Positions 8,668 through 17,020 of a stretch of DNA of 30,915 bases are shown piece by piece. The position numbers and the translations under genes are program-made. A model generated the notes under the pieces. That model searched no databases and was not told the origin of the DNA. It saw only the letters and a program-made list of their open reading frames with translations. This stretch comes from Deltaproteobacteria bacterium (GTDB lineage Bacteria; Desulfobacterota; Anaeroferrophillalia; Anaeroferrophillales; Tharpellaceae): positions 1 through 30,915 of the forward strand of contig DAOVTG010000003.1 in assembly GCA_030633185.1 (NCBI GenBank), given 5' to 3'. The first letter of the stretch is position 1. Each line of letters starts with the position of its first letter.

Positions 8668-9053
8668 CCGGGCTTTTGCAAGAGAAAGAGTGGCCATGGG
8701 GGTGGCCGGAGTTGCTTAAAATAGGTGATCGAAGTGCTAATTGTGCGGCGTTGCTGGTTAATCTTTCTGATGAGGTTTTAGCAGAGCATCTTTTTGCCGC
8801 CACCTGGCCGCGCTTTGCTCTTCGCACCGAACATGAACATGGTTTTGCCGCTTACGAGCGGCCCGGCTAGTTGACCGGATCAGCGATTTTAGGGCATGCT
8901 GCGGCGATAGCGCAACATCTGTCTGGAACTCTGTCCGACCAGCAATTTAGAGGTCGTCGGTTTTCATGATCCCCGGTTGGGGAGTCCGGGCGTTAGCAGG
9001 AAAAACATCTATTCGTTAAAAAAATTATGGGAGATGGATGAAGAGATGCGACA
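8668..9053 (+). other. Stretch after cas2; one unassigned short ORF
   Basis: A frame with a TTG start at 8676 runs to 8870 (64 residues, rich in W, L and A, for example LSDEVLAEHLFAATWPRFAL) but has no clear ribosome site and matches no family I recognise. It follows the broken cas2 closely and may be a relic of the same locus. From 8871 to the rmuC start nothing else is supported; no CRISPR repeat-spacer pattern occurs here. Confidence 0.3.
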
Positions 9054-10367
9054 ATGGAAGTGATATATTGGGAAATGATTTCAGGTTGGCTGGCGGAAAT
9101 TTTTTCGGGGATCAGCATTGTTTTGTTGCTGGTTATTTTGAAAAAGGTTACGGATGGTCACAGGATTGATGTCGGGGAGGTTGTTCGCCGGGAGTTTCGT
9201 GCCGGTCGCAGTGAAAGTGCGGAAGCTTCTCGTCGGCTGCGGGAAGAGGTGTCGGGGGCGCAGAGAACCGCTAATGAGACTGTGGTCAAGACTGTTAACG
9301 CGATCGGGAGATCACAACAGGAGAGTTTGGCGGCAGTTGAAAAACGAATCAAGTTGATCGTTGATGCAAATGAAATCCGTTTTGACAAGCTTAGGGAGAG
9401 TGTTGAAAAACAGTTGCAGTTATTGCAGGAAAGCAATGAGAAGAAATTGGAGCAAATGCGGCAGACGGTTGATGAAAAGCTGCAGAGTACATTAGAAAAA
9501 CGGCTTGGAGAATCATTTAAACTGGTTAGTGAGCGGCTTGAGGCGGTGCAGCGTGGTCTTGGCGATATGCAGAATCTCGCGAACGGTGTCGGTGATCTCA
9601 AACGCATGTTGACCAATGTCAAGGCTCGCGGTACCTGGGGTGAATTTCAGCTTGGTGATATTCTTGAACAGATATTGACACCCGATCAATTTGCCCGGAA
9701 TGTTCAGCCCAAAGCCGACTCCGGTGAAATTGTAGAGTACGCCATCCGTCTTCCGGGGTCGGATGAGTCGTCATCAATCTGGTTGCCGATAGATTCCAAG
9801 TTTCCTCAGGAAGATTACCAGAGGTTGCTGGATGCGGCCGAAATTGCGGATTCCGAGGCGGTTGAAAAATCAACTGCCGCCTTGATTCGGGCCGTCTCTG
9901 TTTCAGCGAAAGATATTGCCGACAAGTATATTGATCCGCCCCATACGACTGATTTTGCCATCTTGTTTCTGCCGACCGAGGGGCTCTATTCGGAAGTCTT
10001 GCGGCAGCCCGGAATGGTCGAGAAGTTGCAACAGCAGTCCCGGGTTGTGGTGGCGGGGCCGACGACTCTGGCTGCAATCTTAAATAGTTTACGGATGGGG
10101 TTTCGGACTTTGGCCATCGAAAAGCGGTCGAGTGAGGTTTGGACGGTGCTTTCGGCGGTGAAGACGGAGTTCGGCAAGTTTGAGGATGTTTTGGCAAAAG
10201 TCAAGAAACAGCTCGATACGGCATCCAACACCATCGAAATGACCGGGGTTCGCACCCGGGCGATGGAGAAAAAGTTAAGGGATGTGGAAACCCTGCCCGC
10301 CGCAGAATCGGCCAGCTTGTTGGGGCTTGACGCCGCCGCCCACCGCCTCGAAGAGGAGGATCCGTAA
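9054..10367 (+). CDS. rmuC: DNA recombination protein RmuC
   Basis: 437 residues. An N-terminal membrane helix (about 11-30, FSGISIVLLLVILKKV) is followed by a long charged coiled coil (about 45-190) and then the RmuC nuclease-like domain with its characteristic blocks: KARGTWGEFQLGDILEQIL (about 190), VEYAIRLPG, PIDSKFPQEDYQRL (about 245) and the hydrophobic FAILFLPTEGLYSEVL. RmuC limits recombination at inverted repeats and is thought to be membrane-anchored; its exact activity is not settled. ATG 9054 has only a weak AAGAG ribosome site, but nearby alternative ATGs are in other frames. It appears to be a single-gene unit. Confidence 0.92.
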   Translation: MEVIYWEMISGWLAEIFSGISIVLLLVILKKVTDGHRIDVGEVVRREFRAGRSESAEASRRLREEVSGAQRTANETVVKTVNAIGRSQQESLAAVEKRIKLIVDANEIRFDKLRESVEKQLQLLQESNEKKLEQMRQTVDEKLQSTLEKRLGESFKLVSERLEAVQRGLGDMQNLANGVGDLKRMLTNVKARGTWGEFQLGDILEQILTPDQFARNVQPKADSGEIVEYAIRLPGSDESSSIWLPIDSKFPQEDYQRLLDAAEIADSEAVEKSTAALIRAVSVSAKDIADKYIDPPHTTDFAILFLPTEGLYSEVLRQPGMVEKLQQQSRVVVAGPTTLAAILNSLRMGFRTLAIEKRSSEVWTVLSAVKTEFGKFEDVLAKVKKQLDTASNTIEMTGVRTRAMEKKLRDVETLPAAESASLLGLDAAAHRLEEEDP

Positions 10368-10372
10368 GCTAT

Positions 10373-10391
10373 GCCTCCTAGGAGGCTGTTT
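10373..10391 (+). terminator. Possible weak terminator after rmuC
   Basis: Six bases after the rmuC stop lies the perfect 14-bp palindrome GCCTCCTAGGAGGC followed by TGTTTTG. The hairpin is short and the T-run broken, so termination would be weak. A near-identical palindrome occurs upstream of rny (19608-19622). Confidence 0.35.
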
Positions 10392-10486
10392 TGCGGGTGT
10401 TTGGGGTCGTCATGATCTTGGATAATTGAGTAAGGTGTCCCCTCAATAAAATTAGGAAAAAATAATTTTTTACTGTCGAAAGAGGC

Positions 10487-10514
10487 TTGACTTTTATCTG
10501 TTTTAGTTTAGTAT
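10487..10514 (+). promoter_or_regulatory. Predicted sigma-70 promoter of the ABC/Gld operon
   Basis: TTGACT (10487-10492), 16-bp spacer, TAGTAT (10509-10514). It lies in the 300-bp gap between rmuC and the ABC ATPase gene, about 150 bp before its GTG start, and would give a leader that includes the hairpin at 10561-10592. Confidence 0.5.
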
Positions 10515-10560
10515 CCGGTCGCTTGTTGTAGGTTGCAAATAGCGTGTCGGGAGTGGTAAG

Positions 10561-10600
10561 CGAGGTTTCCGGTCAGTTTTTCGGAAACCTCGATTTATTT
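10561..10600 (+). terminator. Strong leader hairpin (attenuator-like or small-RNA terminator)
   Basis: CGAGGTTTCCG (10561-10571) pairs perfectly with CGGAAACCTCG (10582-10592) around a 10-base loop, followed by ATTTATTT. An 11-bp perfect stem is unusual in an untranslated leader. The tail is U-rich but interrupted, so it may pause or partly terminate transcription starting near 10520. No leader peptide was found. Confidence 0.5.
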
Positions 10601-10668
10601 AGTTTCTTAGTAACTTTGTAAAGATTGTAATCAGTTTGAACGGACTTTAGTACAGGAGTGTTTTTAAC

Positions 10669-11607
10669 GTGATTGAAGTACAGGGTTTAAACAAGTTTTA
10701 TGGTGATTCCCAAGTTTTGAAAGAGCTTGATTTTACCATTAACAAAGGCGAGATTTTAGGTCTGCTCGGCCCGAATGGGGCCGGTAAGACGACAACTATG
10801 AGGATTTTGACCTGCTTTTTGCAACCTTCATCGGGCAACATTCAAGTCAAAGATTATAATGTTTTGGATAATCCACTTGAGATCAAGAGTATGATCGGTT
10901 ATCTGCCGGAATCCGCCCCTCTGTACGGCGAGATGCTGGTCTATGATTATCTTGCTTATGTCGCAGCCATGCGAGGTCTCGATGGTGGTTCTCGGGTTAA
11001 GCGAATTACCGAGTTGGTTGAGCTTTGCGGGCTTAAAGAGGTGGTTTACAAAGCGATTCATGAACTCTCCAAAGGTTATAAACAGCGCGTCGGTCTGGCT
11101 CATGCGATGATGGGAGATCCTGAAATCCTGGTTCTTGATGAACCTACTTCGGGCCTTGACCCTAATCAGATTGTTGAGATCAGGCAATTGATCAAAGATA
11201 TCGGTAGAGAGAAAACGGTGGTTTTTTCAACCCATATTTTAAGTGAGGCCGAGGCCACCTGTGACCGGGTCGTGATCATTAATCGCGGGGCTATCGTGGC
11301 TGACGGGGCGACTGATCGTCTGGTTCGGGAGTTTAGCGGTGGTGCGGTGGTTGATGTAACCCTGCAGCATCCTGATGCGCAGAGGGTTAGCACTGAGTTT
11401 AATCAGGTCGCCGGGGTTGTAGATCTTGAAGACCTTTCGGAAGTTGACGAAGGTCTGGTTAAAATGGCAATTTTCAGCAAAGAAGATGAAGATATTCGTC
11501 CAGCTCTCTACCGGGTGATTCGTGAACAGGGTTGGGATCTGCTTGATTTTCACCGGCGGACTGAGACCCTGGAGAATGTCTTTGCCCAGCTGACACGGGA
11601 GAATTAG
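10669..11607 (+). CDS. ABC transporter ATP-binding protein (GldA/ABC-2 type)
   Basis: 312 residues. Walker A GPNGAGKT at 34-41, signature LSKGYKQRV near 132, Walker B ILVLDEPTSGLDP near 155, and H-loop FSTHILSEAEATCD. The C-terminal ~90 residues form the extra domain common in ABC-2 ATPases and end TLENVFAQLTREN. GTG start with AGGAG ten bases upstream. It energises the permease that starts two bases after its stop. With the GldG-like and DUF4340 genes downstream, it matches the Gld-type transporter layout known from gliding Bacteroidetes but also common in non-gliding Desulfobacterota, so gliding should not be assumed. Substrate unknown. Confidence 0.9.
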   Translation: MIEVQGLNKFYGDSQVLKELDFTINKGEILGLLGPNGAGKTTTMRILTCFLQPSSGNIQVKDYNVLDNPLEIKSMIGYLPESAPLYGEMLVYDYLAYVAAMRGLDGGSRVKRITELVELCGLKEVVYKAIHELSKGYKQRVGLAHAMMGDPEILVLDEPTSGLDPNQIVEIRQLIKDIGREKTVVFSTHILSEAEATCDRVVIINRGAIVADGATDRLVREFSGGAVVDVTLQHPDAQRVSTEFNQVAGVVDLEDLSEVDEGLVKMAIFSKEDEDIRPALYRVIREQGWDLLDFHRRTETLENVFAQLTREN

Positions 11608-11609
11608 TT

Positions 11610-12314
11610 ATGAGTGGTGCGTTGACCGTTTTTAAAAAGGAGCTCAGAGGTTTCTTCTTTTCTCCGATCGCCTATATAGTGATAACAACATTTTTGTTGC
11701 TGTCGGGATGGTTTTTCTTTTCGACTTTTTTCCTCTATAACCAGGCTGAGTTGAGAAATTTCTTTAGTTTGTTGCCGATCATCTTCGCTTTTATTGTGCC
11801 AGCGATAACCATGCGGCTTTTTTCAGAGGAGCTTAACAGTGGTTCTTTTGAGTTGCTCTCGACTTTGCCGATCTCTGATTCCGGTATTGTTGTCGGTAAA
11901 TTTATGGCAGCTCTCGTCTTTATTGCTTTGATGCTCCTGCCGACACTCGCCTACGCTGTAAGTGTGGCGGCCCTCGGTGATCTTGACTGGGGACCGGTTT
12001 TCGGAGGCTATTGCGGGGCTTTGCTCTTGGCCGGGGCCTATGCCGGGATTGGTCTTTTTGCCTCATCCCTGACTAAAAACCAGATTGTTGCCTTTATTAT
12101 CGGGATGGCGATCTGTTTTATGTTGACCATTTTTGATCGCATGCTCTTCTTTGTTCCGGAGAGTGTTTTGGCGGTCTTCGCCTATCTTGGTTCGACGACT
12201 CATTTTCAAAATATTTCCCGCGGGATCATCGATACCAGGGATCTGCTCTATTTCTTAAGTATAATGTTTCTCGCTCTTTATGCCACGACCTTTGTGCTCA
12301 AAGAGAAAAGATAG
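11610..12314 (+). CDS. ABC-2 type permease (GldF-like)
   Basis: 234 residues with about six hydrophobic segments, starting MSGALTVFKKELRGFFFSPIAY, a typical opening of ABC-2/GldF permeases, and containing FIVPAITMRLFSEELNSGSF followed by ELLSTLPIS, the conserved cytoplasmic loop thought to contact the ATPase. It follows the ATPase gene by two bases and is followed by the GldG-like gene after twelve, so the three are surely cotranscribed. Membrane channel half of the exporter; substrate unknown. Confidence 0.88.
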   Translation: MSGALTVFKKELRGFFFSPIAYIVITTFLLLSGWFFFSTFFLYNQAELRNFFSLLPIIFAFIVPAITMRLFSEELNSGSFELLSTLPISDSGIVVGKFMAALVFIALMLLPTLAYAVSVAALGDLDWGPVFGGYCGALLLAGAYAGIGLFASSLTKNQIVAFIIGMAICFMLTIFDRMLFFVPESVLAVFAYLGSTTHFQNISRGIIDTRDLLYFLSIMFLALYATTFVLKEKR

Positions 12315-12326
12315 GAGGTTTTCACC

Positions 12327-14534
12327 GTGAAAACGGATAATCGTACAGTAAAAAGCGGCCTTTTCGGACGTTATGGTAAAGTCCTGCTCTATGTTATCGT
12401 TGTGGTGCTGATCAATCTTGTCGGGGTCAACCTTTTTACCCGAATCGATTTGACCGCCAACCGTGTCTATTCACTCTCATCGGTCAGTAAAGAGGTGGTT
12501 GCTACCCTCTCCGAACCTCTGACCTTTAAAGTTTTCTTTTCGGCTAATCTGCCGGCCCCTTACAACGGGGTTGAACGATATGTTCATGATCTCCTGCAGG
12601 AGTATGCTCTGGCCGGTAATAACTATTTCAATTATCAGTTTTATAATCCTGCGGGTGATGATGAAACCGCTCTCTTAAACCAGGAGTTGGCCGCAAGTTA
12701 CGGTATCCAGCCGGTTCAGATTCGGGCTATAGAACAAGATGAAGTGAAATTTCAGAAAGCCTATATGGGGCTGGTTATAATCCATGGTGATCTGGTTGAA
12801 TCGCTGCCCGCAATTACGGCTACCGAGGGGCTTGAATATCAGTTGACGACGGCTATCCGGCTGATGAATAACAAGATCAGCCGTCTGCTGGCCCTGCCGG
12901 AAAAGATCAAGATCGATCTTTTTCTCTCCTCATCTCTGGAAGTGGTGGGCCCCTATATGAACCTTAACAACCTTGAATCCTTGCCGGAGTCAATCAAGAG
13001 TATGGTCAGTCGTCTCAACGATCGGCTCTATGACCGGCTTGAGTTTTCTTTTTATGATCCTTCCAAGGCTTCCGAGGCGGTGAAGATGGCTCTTGACCGT
13101 CAGTTGATGGAGCTTAAGTGGAATGAATTTAGTAATCGTCAAGGCCAGCCGGTTCCCGGTGACAATGGTTATGCCGGTTTGACGGTTTCTTATGCCGATC
13201 AGCGTCAGGATTTACGGGTGATTAATGCGGTCAATATGCCGATTTTCGGTATGCGGTATATATTGTCTTCGCTTGAAGATCTTGAGGTGATGTTGAATGT
13301 CGCGATCGAGGATGTTGTCGGTATCAATGAAAAGATCGGTTATTTGAGTAGTCATGGCACCATGCCGCTGCAGGCGGCGATGGCGATGCCGGGCCAGCCC
13401 CGACCCGAAACGGCTTCCAACTTTAATGCCCTGCTCAGTCAAGAGTATGCCCCCGAGATGATAACCCTGGAGAAGATGAGTTCTCTTAACGGAATCAGGA
13501 CCTTGATTATCGCCCGGCCGACTGAAACCTTTAGTGATTATGAACTCTATCTGCTTGATCAATTCCTGCTTAAAGGTAATAACCTGGCTCTCTTCTATGA
13601 TCCGTTCAAAGAGGCGATGCCGTCCCGGGAGATGATGATGATGGGGCAGGGGCCGACCTATGAACCCCTGGCTACAGGCTTGGAAAAACTGCTTGCTCAC
13701 TATGGTGTTACAATTGAACAGGCCTATGTCATGGATCATGAGTGTTTTAAACAGCAGCTTCCTCAGGCCCAGGGTGGTGGTGAGCGAGCTCTTCACTTTG
13801 CGCCTTTGATTGAGAGCCAAAATATCAATAAGGATTATCCTTTCATTCGGAATATAAAAGGTTTGGTGATGCTTAAGGCGGCACCGATCAAGGTTGATGA
13901 AAAACTTGCCGGGGCCGATGTTAAAGTGGAAGAGCTTTTCTCCTCCTCCTCTAAATCCTGGCTGATGCAGGATCAGATCAATCTCGATCCGGCGATGATG
14001 CTGCCTCCGGCAGATGGTGTCGAGCTCAATCGTTATGCTCTGGCCTATCTTCTCGAGGGCTCTTTTACGAGCTACTTCAAAGACCGTCCGGTACCGGAAA
14101 AGCCGGAAGTTGTCGAGGAAGAGGAGATTAAGGATAAAGAGCCCGAAGAGGGTAAAATTCTGACTTCATTGTTCGAAGAGGGTGGACTTGAGAGTCGCGG
14201 CGAACATCTTGATAAAGGCCGGCCCGGTCGGATGATCGTGGTCGGTTCGACCGAGATCCTGCGCAATAATATTGTCGATGAAATGGGGATGACTCCCAAT
14301 GCCCAGCTTTTGATGAATATGATTGATTATCTTAATGACCGCCAGAAACTGGCAGTGTTGCGTAGTAAAACCCAGCGTTTTAATCCGTTGGTTGAGATTT
14401 CTCCGGATAGCCGCAGCTTGATCAAAGGGGCTAACTTGGTGGGGCTGCCGTTACTGGTCATCTTTGCCGGCTTGATCGCCTGGTTGAGGCGCGGTGCCCG
14501 CCGCCGTAAACTCAGACAGATGTTTGCGGAGTGA
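12327..14534 (+). CDS. GldG-family ABC transporter auxiliary protein
   Basis: 735 residues; GTG start nine bases after an AGGAGG ribosome site placed over the end of the previous gene. One membrane helix near the N-terminus (about 18-38, VLLYVIVVVLINLVGVNLF) and one at the C-terminus (about 705-725), followed by a basic tail, bracket a large extracytoplasmic domain of the uncharacterised ABC auxiliary type (RIDLTANRVYSLSSVSKEVV near the start is the family opening). A strongly acidic linker (VVEEEEIKDKEPEEGK) lies near residue 600. In the Gld system this protein partners the permease; the role is otherwise unknown. Confidence 0.87.
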   Translation: MKTDNRTVKSGLFGRYGKVLLYVIVVVLINLVGVNLFTRIDLTANRVYSLSSVSKEVVATLSEPLTFKVFFSANLPAPYNGVERYVHDLLQEYALAGNNYFNYQFYNPAGDDETALLNQELAASYGIQPVQIRAIEQDEVKFQKAYMGLVIIHGDLVESLPAITATEGLEYQLTTAIRLMNNKISRLLALPEKIKIDLFLSSSLEVVGPYMNLNNLESLPESIKSMVSRLNDRLYDRLEFSFYDPSKASEAVKMALDRQLMELKWNEFSNRQGQPVPGDNGYAGLTVSYADQRQDLRVINAVNMPIFGMRYILSSLEDLEVMLNVAIEDVVGINEKIGYLSSHGTMPLQAAMAMPGQPRPETASNFNALLSQEYAPEMITLEKMSSLNGIRTLIIARPTETFSDYELYLLDQFLLKGNNLALFYDPFKEAMPSREMMMMGQGPTYEPLATGLEKLLAHYGVTIEQAYVMDHECFKQQLPQAQGGGERALHFAPLIESQNINKDYPFIRNIKGLVMLKAAPIKVDEKLAGADVKVEELFSSSSKSWLMQDQINLDPAMMLPPADGVELNRYALAYLLEGSFTSYFKDRPVPEKPEVVEEEEIKDKEPEEGKILTSLFEEGGLESRGEHLDKGRPGRMIVVGSTEILRNNIVDEMGMTPNAQLLMNMIDYLNDRQKLAVLRSKTQRFNPLVEISPDSRSLIKGANLVGLPLLVIFAGLIAWLRRGARRRKLRQMFAE

Positions 14535-14578
14535 GGGTAGGAGTCACAAATCACAATTGACAACTGGATGGTAAAATT

Positions 14579-15547
14579 ATGAAAAAAGAGTATCTTCTGT
14601 TAGTGGTTGTAATTATCGGTCTCGGGGCCCTGCTTTTCTACCAGAAAAAAGGGCGTACCAACTATCAATTGCCGGTACAACCGGTTTTGGAAAAGGCTGT
14701 AGATCGGCTCGTTATCGAGAAGTCCGGCAAGTTGGTCGAGAGCCGTTTGGTTGAGGGTAAATGGGTGGTCGGGCCGGAGCAGTATCGGGCTAATGTCACC
14801 CGCATTGAAAAAATGATCGGTGTGGTCAAGGGTCTCAAGTTGACCGCTTTGATCTCGGAGAAGGGGAATTATCAGCTCTATGAGTTGACCCCGGAGAAAA
14901 AAATTAAGGTTAAGCTCTATCATACGGATCAGCTAATGCGGGAACTGCAGATCGGGAAAAGCAGCACCAGCTTAAAGCAGACCTACGTGATGCTTAAGGA
15001 TGATCCCAAAGTCTATCAGGCTTTGGGTAATCTGAAAAGTAATTTTTTCTCGACCGTTGCTGAACTACGTGATAAAAAGGTTTTTGAAGTTAGTGAAAAG
15101 ACGCTGGCCGGTTTTGATGAAATTGTTTTGCAGCGCCAAAAGGATGGGGAAATCCGGGTTCTACGGATGACCAAGGTTAAGTCTGAAACTGATGCAGAGG
15201 CTGTAAAAACAGATCGGCCGGTGGCTCTCTGGCGGCAGGAGAACGGGGCTCCGGTAGGGGCTGATGCGGTCTCTGAGCTGCTCAAAAATCTTTCTGATCT
15301 GCGGTGTGAGAGTTTTATTGAGAATGGTCAGCTGGAAGAGTTTGAAAAAGCGGTTTATCGGGTCATGCTAAAGGGCGCGGGTGAGGAGTTTTCCCTTGCA
15401 CTTCTGGCCCCTGAGAATGATAAATATCCGGCTCTCTCTTCTCAGTCTCCTGATTCTTTCTGGCTGTCGTCCGGGCGGGCTGAGCAAATTGTTAAGGATT
15501 TTGCTCACTACACCAGCCCCCGGATGAAGGCGGTTCAGGTTCATTGA
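14579..15547 (+). CDS. DUF4340 domain-containing protein
   Basis: 322 residues. N-terminal membrane anchor (EYLLLVVVIIGLGALLFY, with a lysine-rich stop after it), then a repeated beta-rich fold typical of DUF4340: DRLVIEKSGKLVESRLVEGK, a WVVGPEQYRAN block, and later QQTYVMLKDDPKVYQALGN-like text. This family usually follows GldG-like genes, as here (44-bp gap), and is thought to be an extracytoplasmic partner of the transporter. No catalytic residues are recognisable. Last gene of the operon, ended by the terminator at 15579. Confidence 0.82.
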   Translation: MKKEYLLLVVVIIGLGALLFYQKKGRTNYQLPVQPVLEKAVDRLVIEKSGKLVESRLVEGKWVVGPEQYRANVTRIEKMIGVVKGLKLTALISEKGNYQLYELTPEKKIKVKLYHTDQLMRELQIGKSSTSLKQTYVMLKDDPKVYQALGNLKSNFFSTVAELRDKKVFEVSEKTLAGFDEIVLQRQKDGEIRVLRMTKVKSETDAEAVKTDRPVALWRQENGAPVGADAVSELLKNLSDLRCESFIENGQLEEFEKAVYRVMLKGAGEEFSLALLAPENDKYPALSSQSPDSFWLSSGRAEQIVKDFAHYTSPRMKAVQVH

Positions 15548-15578
15548 TCTCTCCTTAAATTTAATGAATATTAATGGT

Positions 15579-15617
15579 GCCCTCTGGTTGCTTTTCAAGG
15601 GCTCAGGGGGCGTTTTT
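15579..15617 (+). terminator. Rho-independent terminator of the ABC/Gld operon
   Basis: GCCCTCTG (15579-15586) pairs with CAGGGGGC (15604-15611) with one G-T wobble, followed by G and five Ts, 32 bp after the DUF4340 stop codon. Confidence 0.6.
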
Positions 15618-15681
15618 ATGTTCCCTGACAACACTTTTGTTGGTGTCCGCCGATTCCAAACTTGACGGGATTTGAACTCTC

Positions 15682-17019
15682 TTGCGTAATAATCTATGGT
15701 TGATCTGGTGGGCTCGCTTTTATAGGGGTGACGTGCCTTGGCAGCGTATTCTCTTTGCCGGAGTAGTTTTTCTGGTATTGACGGGGTTCGTCTTTTTGCT
15801 TGTTGGGCGACAAACTAAATTAGTACCCCTGTTGGTTGCCAAAGATTCATTCTCTCCTCTCAAACCGGATCTCTGGCAACAGTCTCTCAAGCCCGGAGAG
15901 TTGGCTGGTCTTCTTCCCGACAACTATTTTTCGACTCCGCCACCGACAACGGTAATTGGTTCAATTTCTAAAACCGGTTCGTCACTGACTGTTTTTACGA
16001 CCATTGAAAAAAAACTACAGCTTAGTTTGCTGACTCTGTTGCGGCGTTATCATCCTCAGCTCGGGGCTGGCGTGTTGGTGAATTTAAAAACCGGGGCGAT
16101 AGAGGCGATGGCTTACTATCGTCATGCCGACGAGAACGGAAGTATCTTGCCGAAAGAGTTGGGAAACCTCTGTCTGGTCTCTTCGTTTCCGGCTGCATCA
16201 CTGTTTAAGATAGTGACTGCTTACGGGGTTCTTGAGAAAAAAGGTATCTCCCGGCATACCCGGTTTCCAGTTGTGGGTCGGCATCATACCCTTTATAAAT
16301 TTCAACTTGGACTGAGTAAATCTCGTTATCGTTACCAGTCTTCCGAGGTCTCTTTCGAAAAAGCTTTTGCCCGTAGTGTCAATCCGGTATTCGGCAAATT
16401 CGGAATTGACTATTTTGCCGCACCGGAACTTTTGCAGCTGGCGGAAACTTTCGCTTTCAATCGTCCTTTGAGTTTTGATCTGCCGGTTTCTTCAAGTGTA
16501 GTGTGTTGTCCGGAAACTCCATATCAGCGAGCTGAAACGGCCAGTGGTTTTATTGAAACGACTACTGTTTCCCCCCTGCATGCGGCTCTGATTGCCGGTG
16601 CTCCATTGTCCTCCGGAATGTTGCCGCAGCCCTATATCATTGCTCGGGTGATTGCTGAAGATGGGGCCGAACTGTTCTATCATCAGGAGCGACAGTCGGA
16701 TTTTGGGTTGGTTGATAAAAAGGCCTGTGCCGAGCTTGTTGCGATGATGAAGGCGACGGTCAAGTACGGTACGGCAAGTAAATCCTTTCGTCATCTGAAG
16801 AAGAGAAGGTCTTTTCGTAACTGGGAGGTCGGCGGCAAAACTGGTAGTTTGGACATGCCCGATAGCGACCGGCGTTGCGAGTGGTTTGCCGGTTTTGCCA
16901 GGTATCAAAAGATTGACCGGGAGGTGGCGGTTGCTCTGGTAATGGTTCATGGAGAGAAAAGAACCATAAGTCCGGGCTACATCGCCGCCGAACTCCTGGC
17001 CGCAGCCATGGTAAAGTGA
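15682..17019 (+). CDS. Penicillin-binding protein, transpeptidase domain
   Basis: 445 residues. Membrane anchor at about 23-42 (ILFAGVVFLVLTGFVFLLVG), then a transpeptidase domain with the complete active-site set: S173-L-F-K, S232-V-N and K386-T-G-S. The region before the Ser motif is short, so this is smaller than FtsI or PBP2 and lacks a full dimerisation domain. It should cross-link peptidoglycan or act as a related DD-peptidase in the periplasm. An in-frame TGA at 15673 limits the start. The TTG at 15682 is used here; a GTG at 15733 with AGGGG four bases upstream is a real alternative that still keeps the anchor. The radical SAM gene begins one base after the stop. Confidence 0.85.
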   Translation: MRNNLWLIWWARFYRGDVPWQRILFAGVVFLVLTGFVFLLVGRQTKLVPLLVAKDSFSPLKPDLWQQSLKPGELAGLLPDNYFSTPPPTTVIGSISKTGSSLTVFTTIEKKLQLSLLTLLRRYHPQLGAGVLVNLKTGAIEAMAYYRHADENGSILPKELGNLCLVSSFPAASLFKIVTAYGVLEKKGISRHTRFPVVGRHHTLYKFQLGLSKSRYRYQSSEVSFEKAFARSVNPVFGKFGIDYFAAPELLQLAETFAFNRPLSFDLPVSSSVVCCPETPYQRAETASGFIETTTVSPLHAALIAGAPLSSGMLPQPYIIARVIAEDGAELFYHQERQSDFGLVDKKACAELVAMMKATVKYGTASKSFRHLKKRRSFRNWEVGGKTGSLDMPDSDRRCEWFAGFARYQKIDREVAVALVMVHGEKRTISPGYIAAELLAAAMVK

Positions 17020-17020
17020 T

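Noticed and set aside
15662..15693. Promoter TTGACG ... TAATAA in front of the penicillin-binding protein gene
   Set aside because: Spacer of 19 bp and overlap with the TTG start make it too weak to list, though it would favour the GTG start at 15733.
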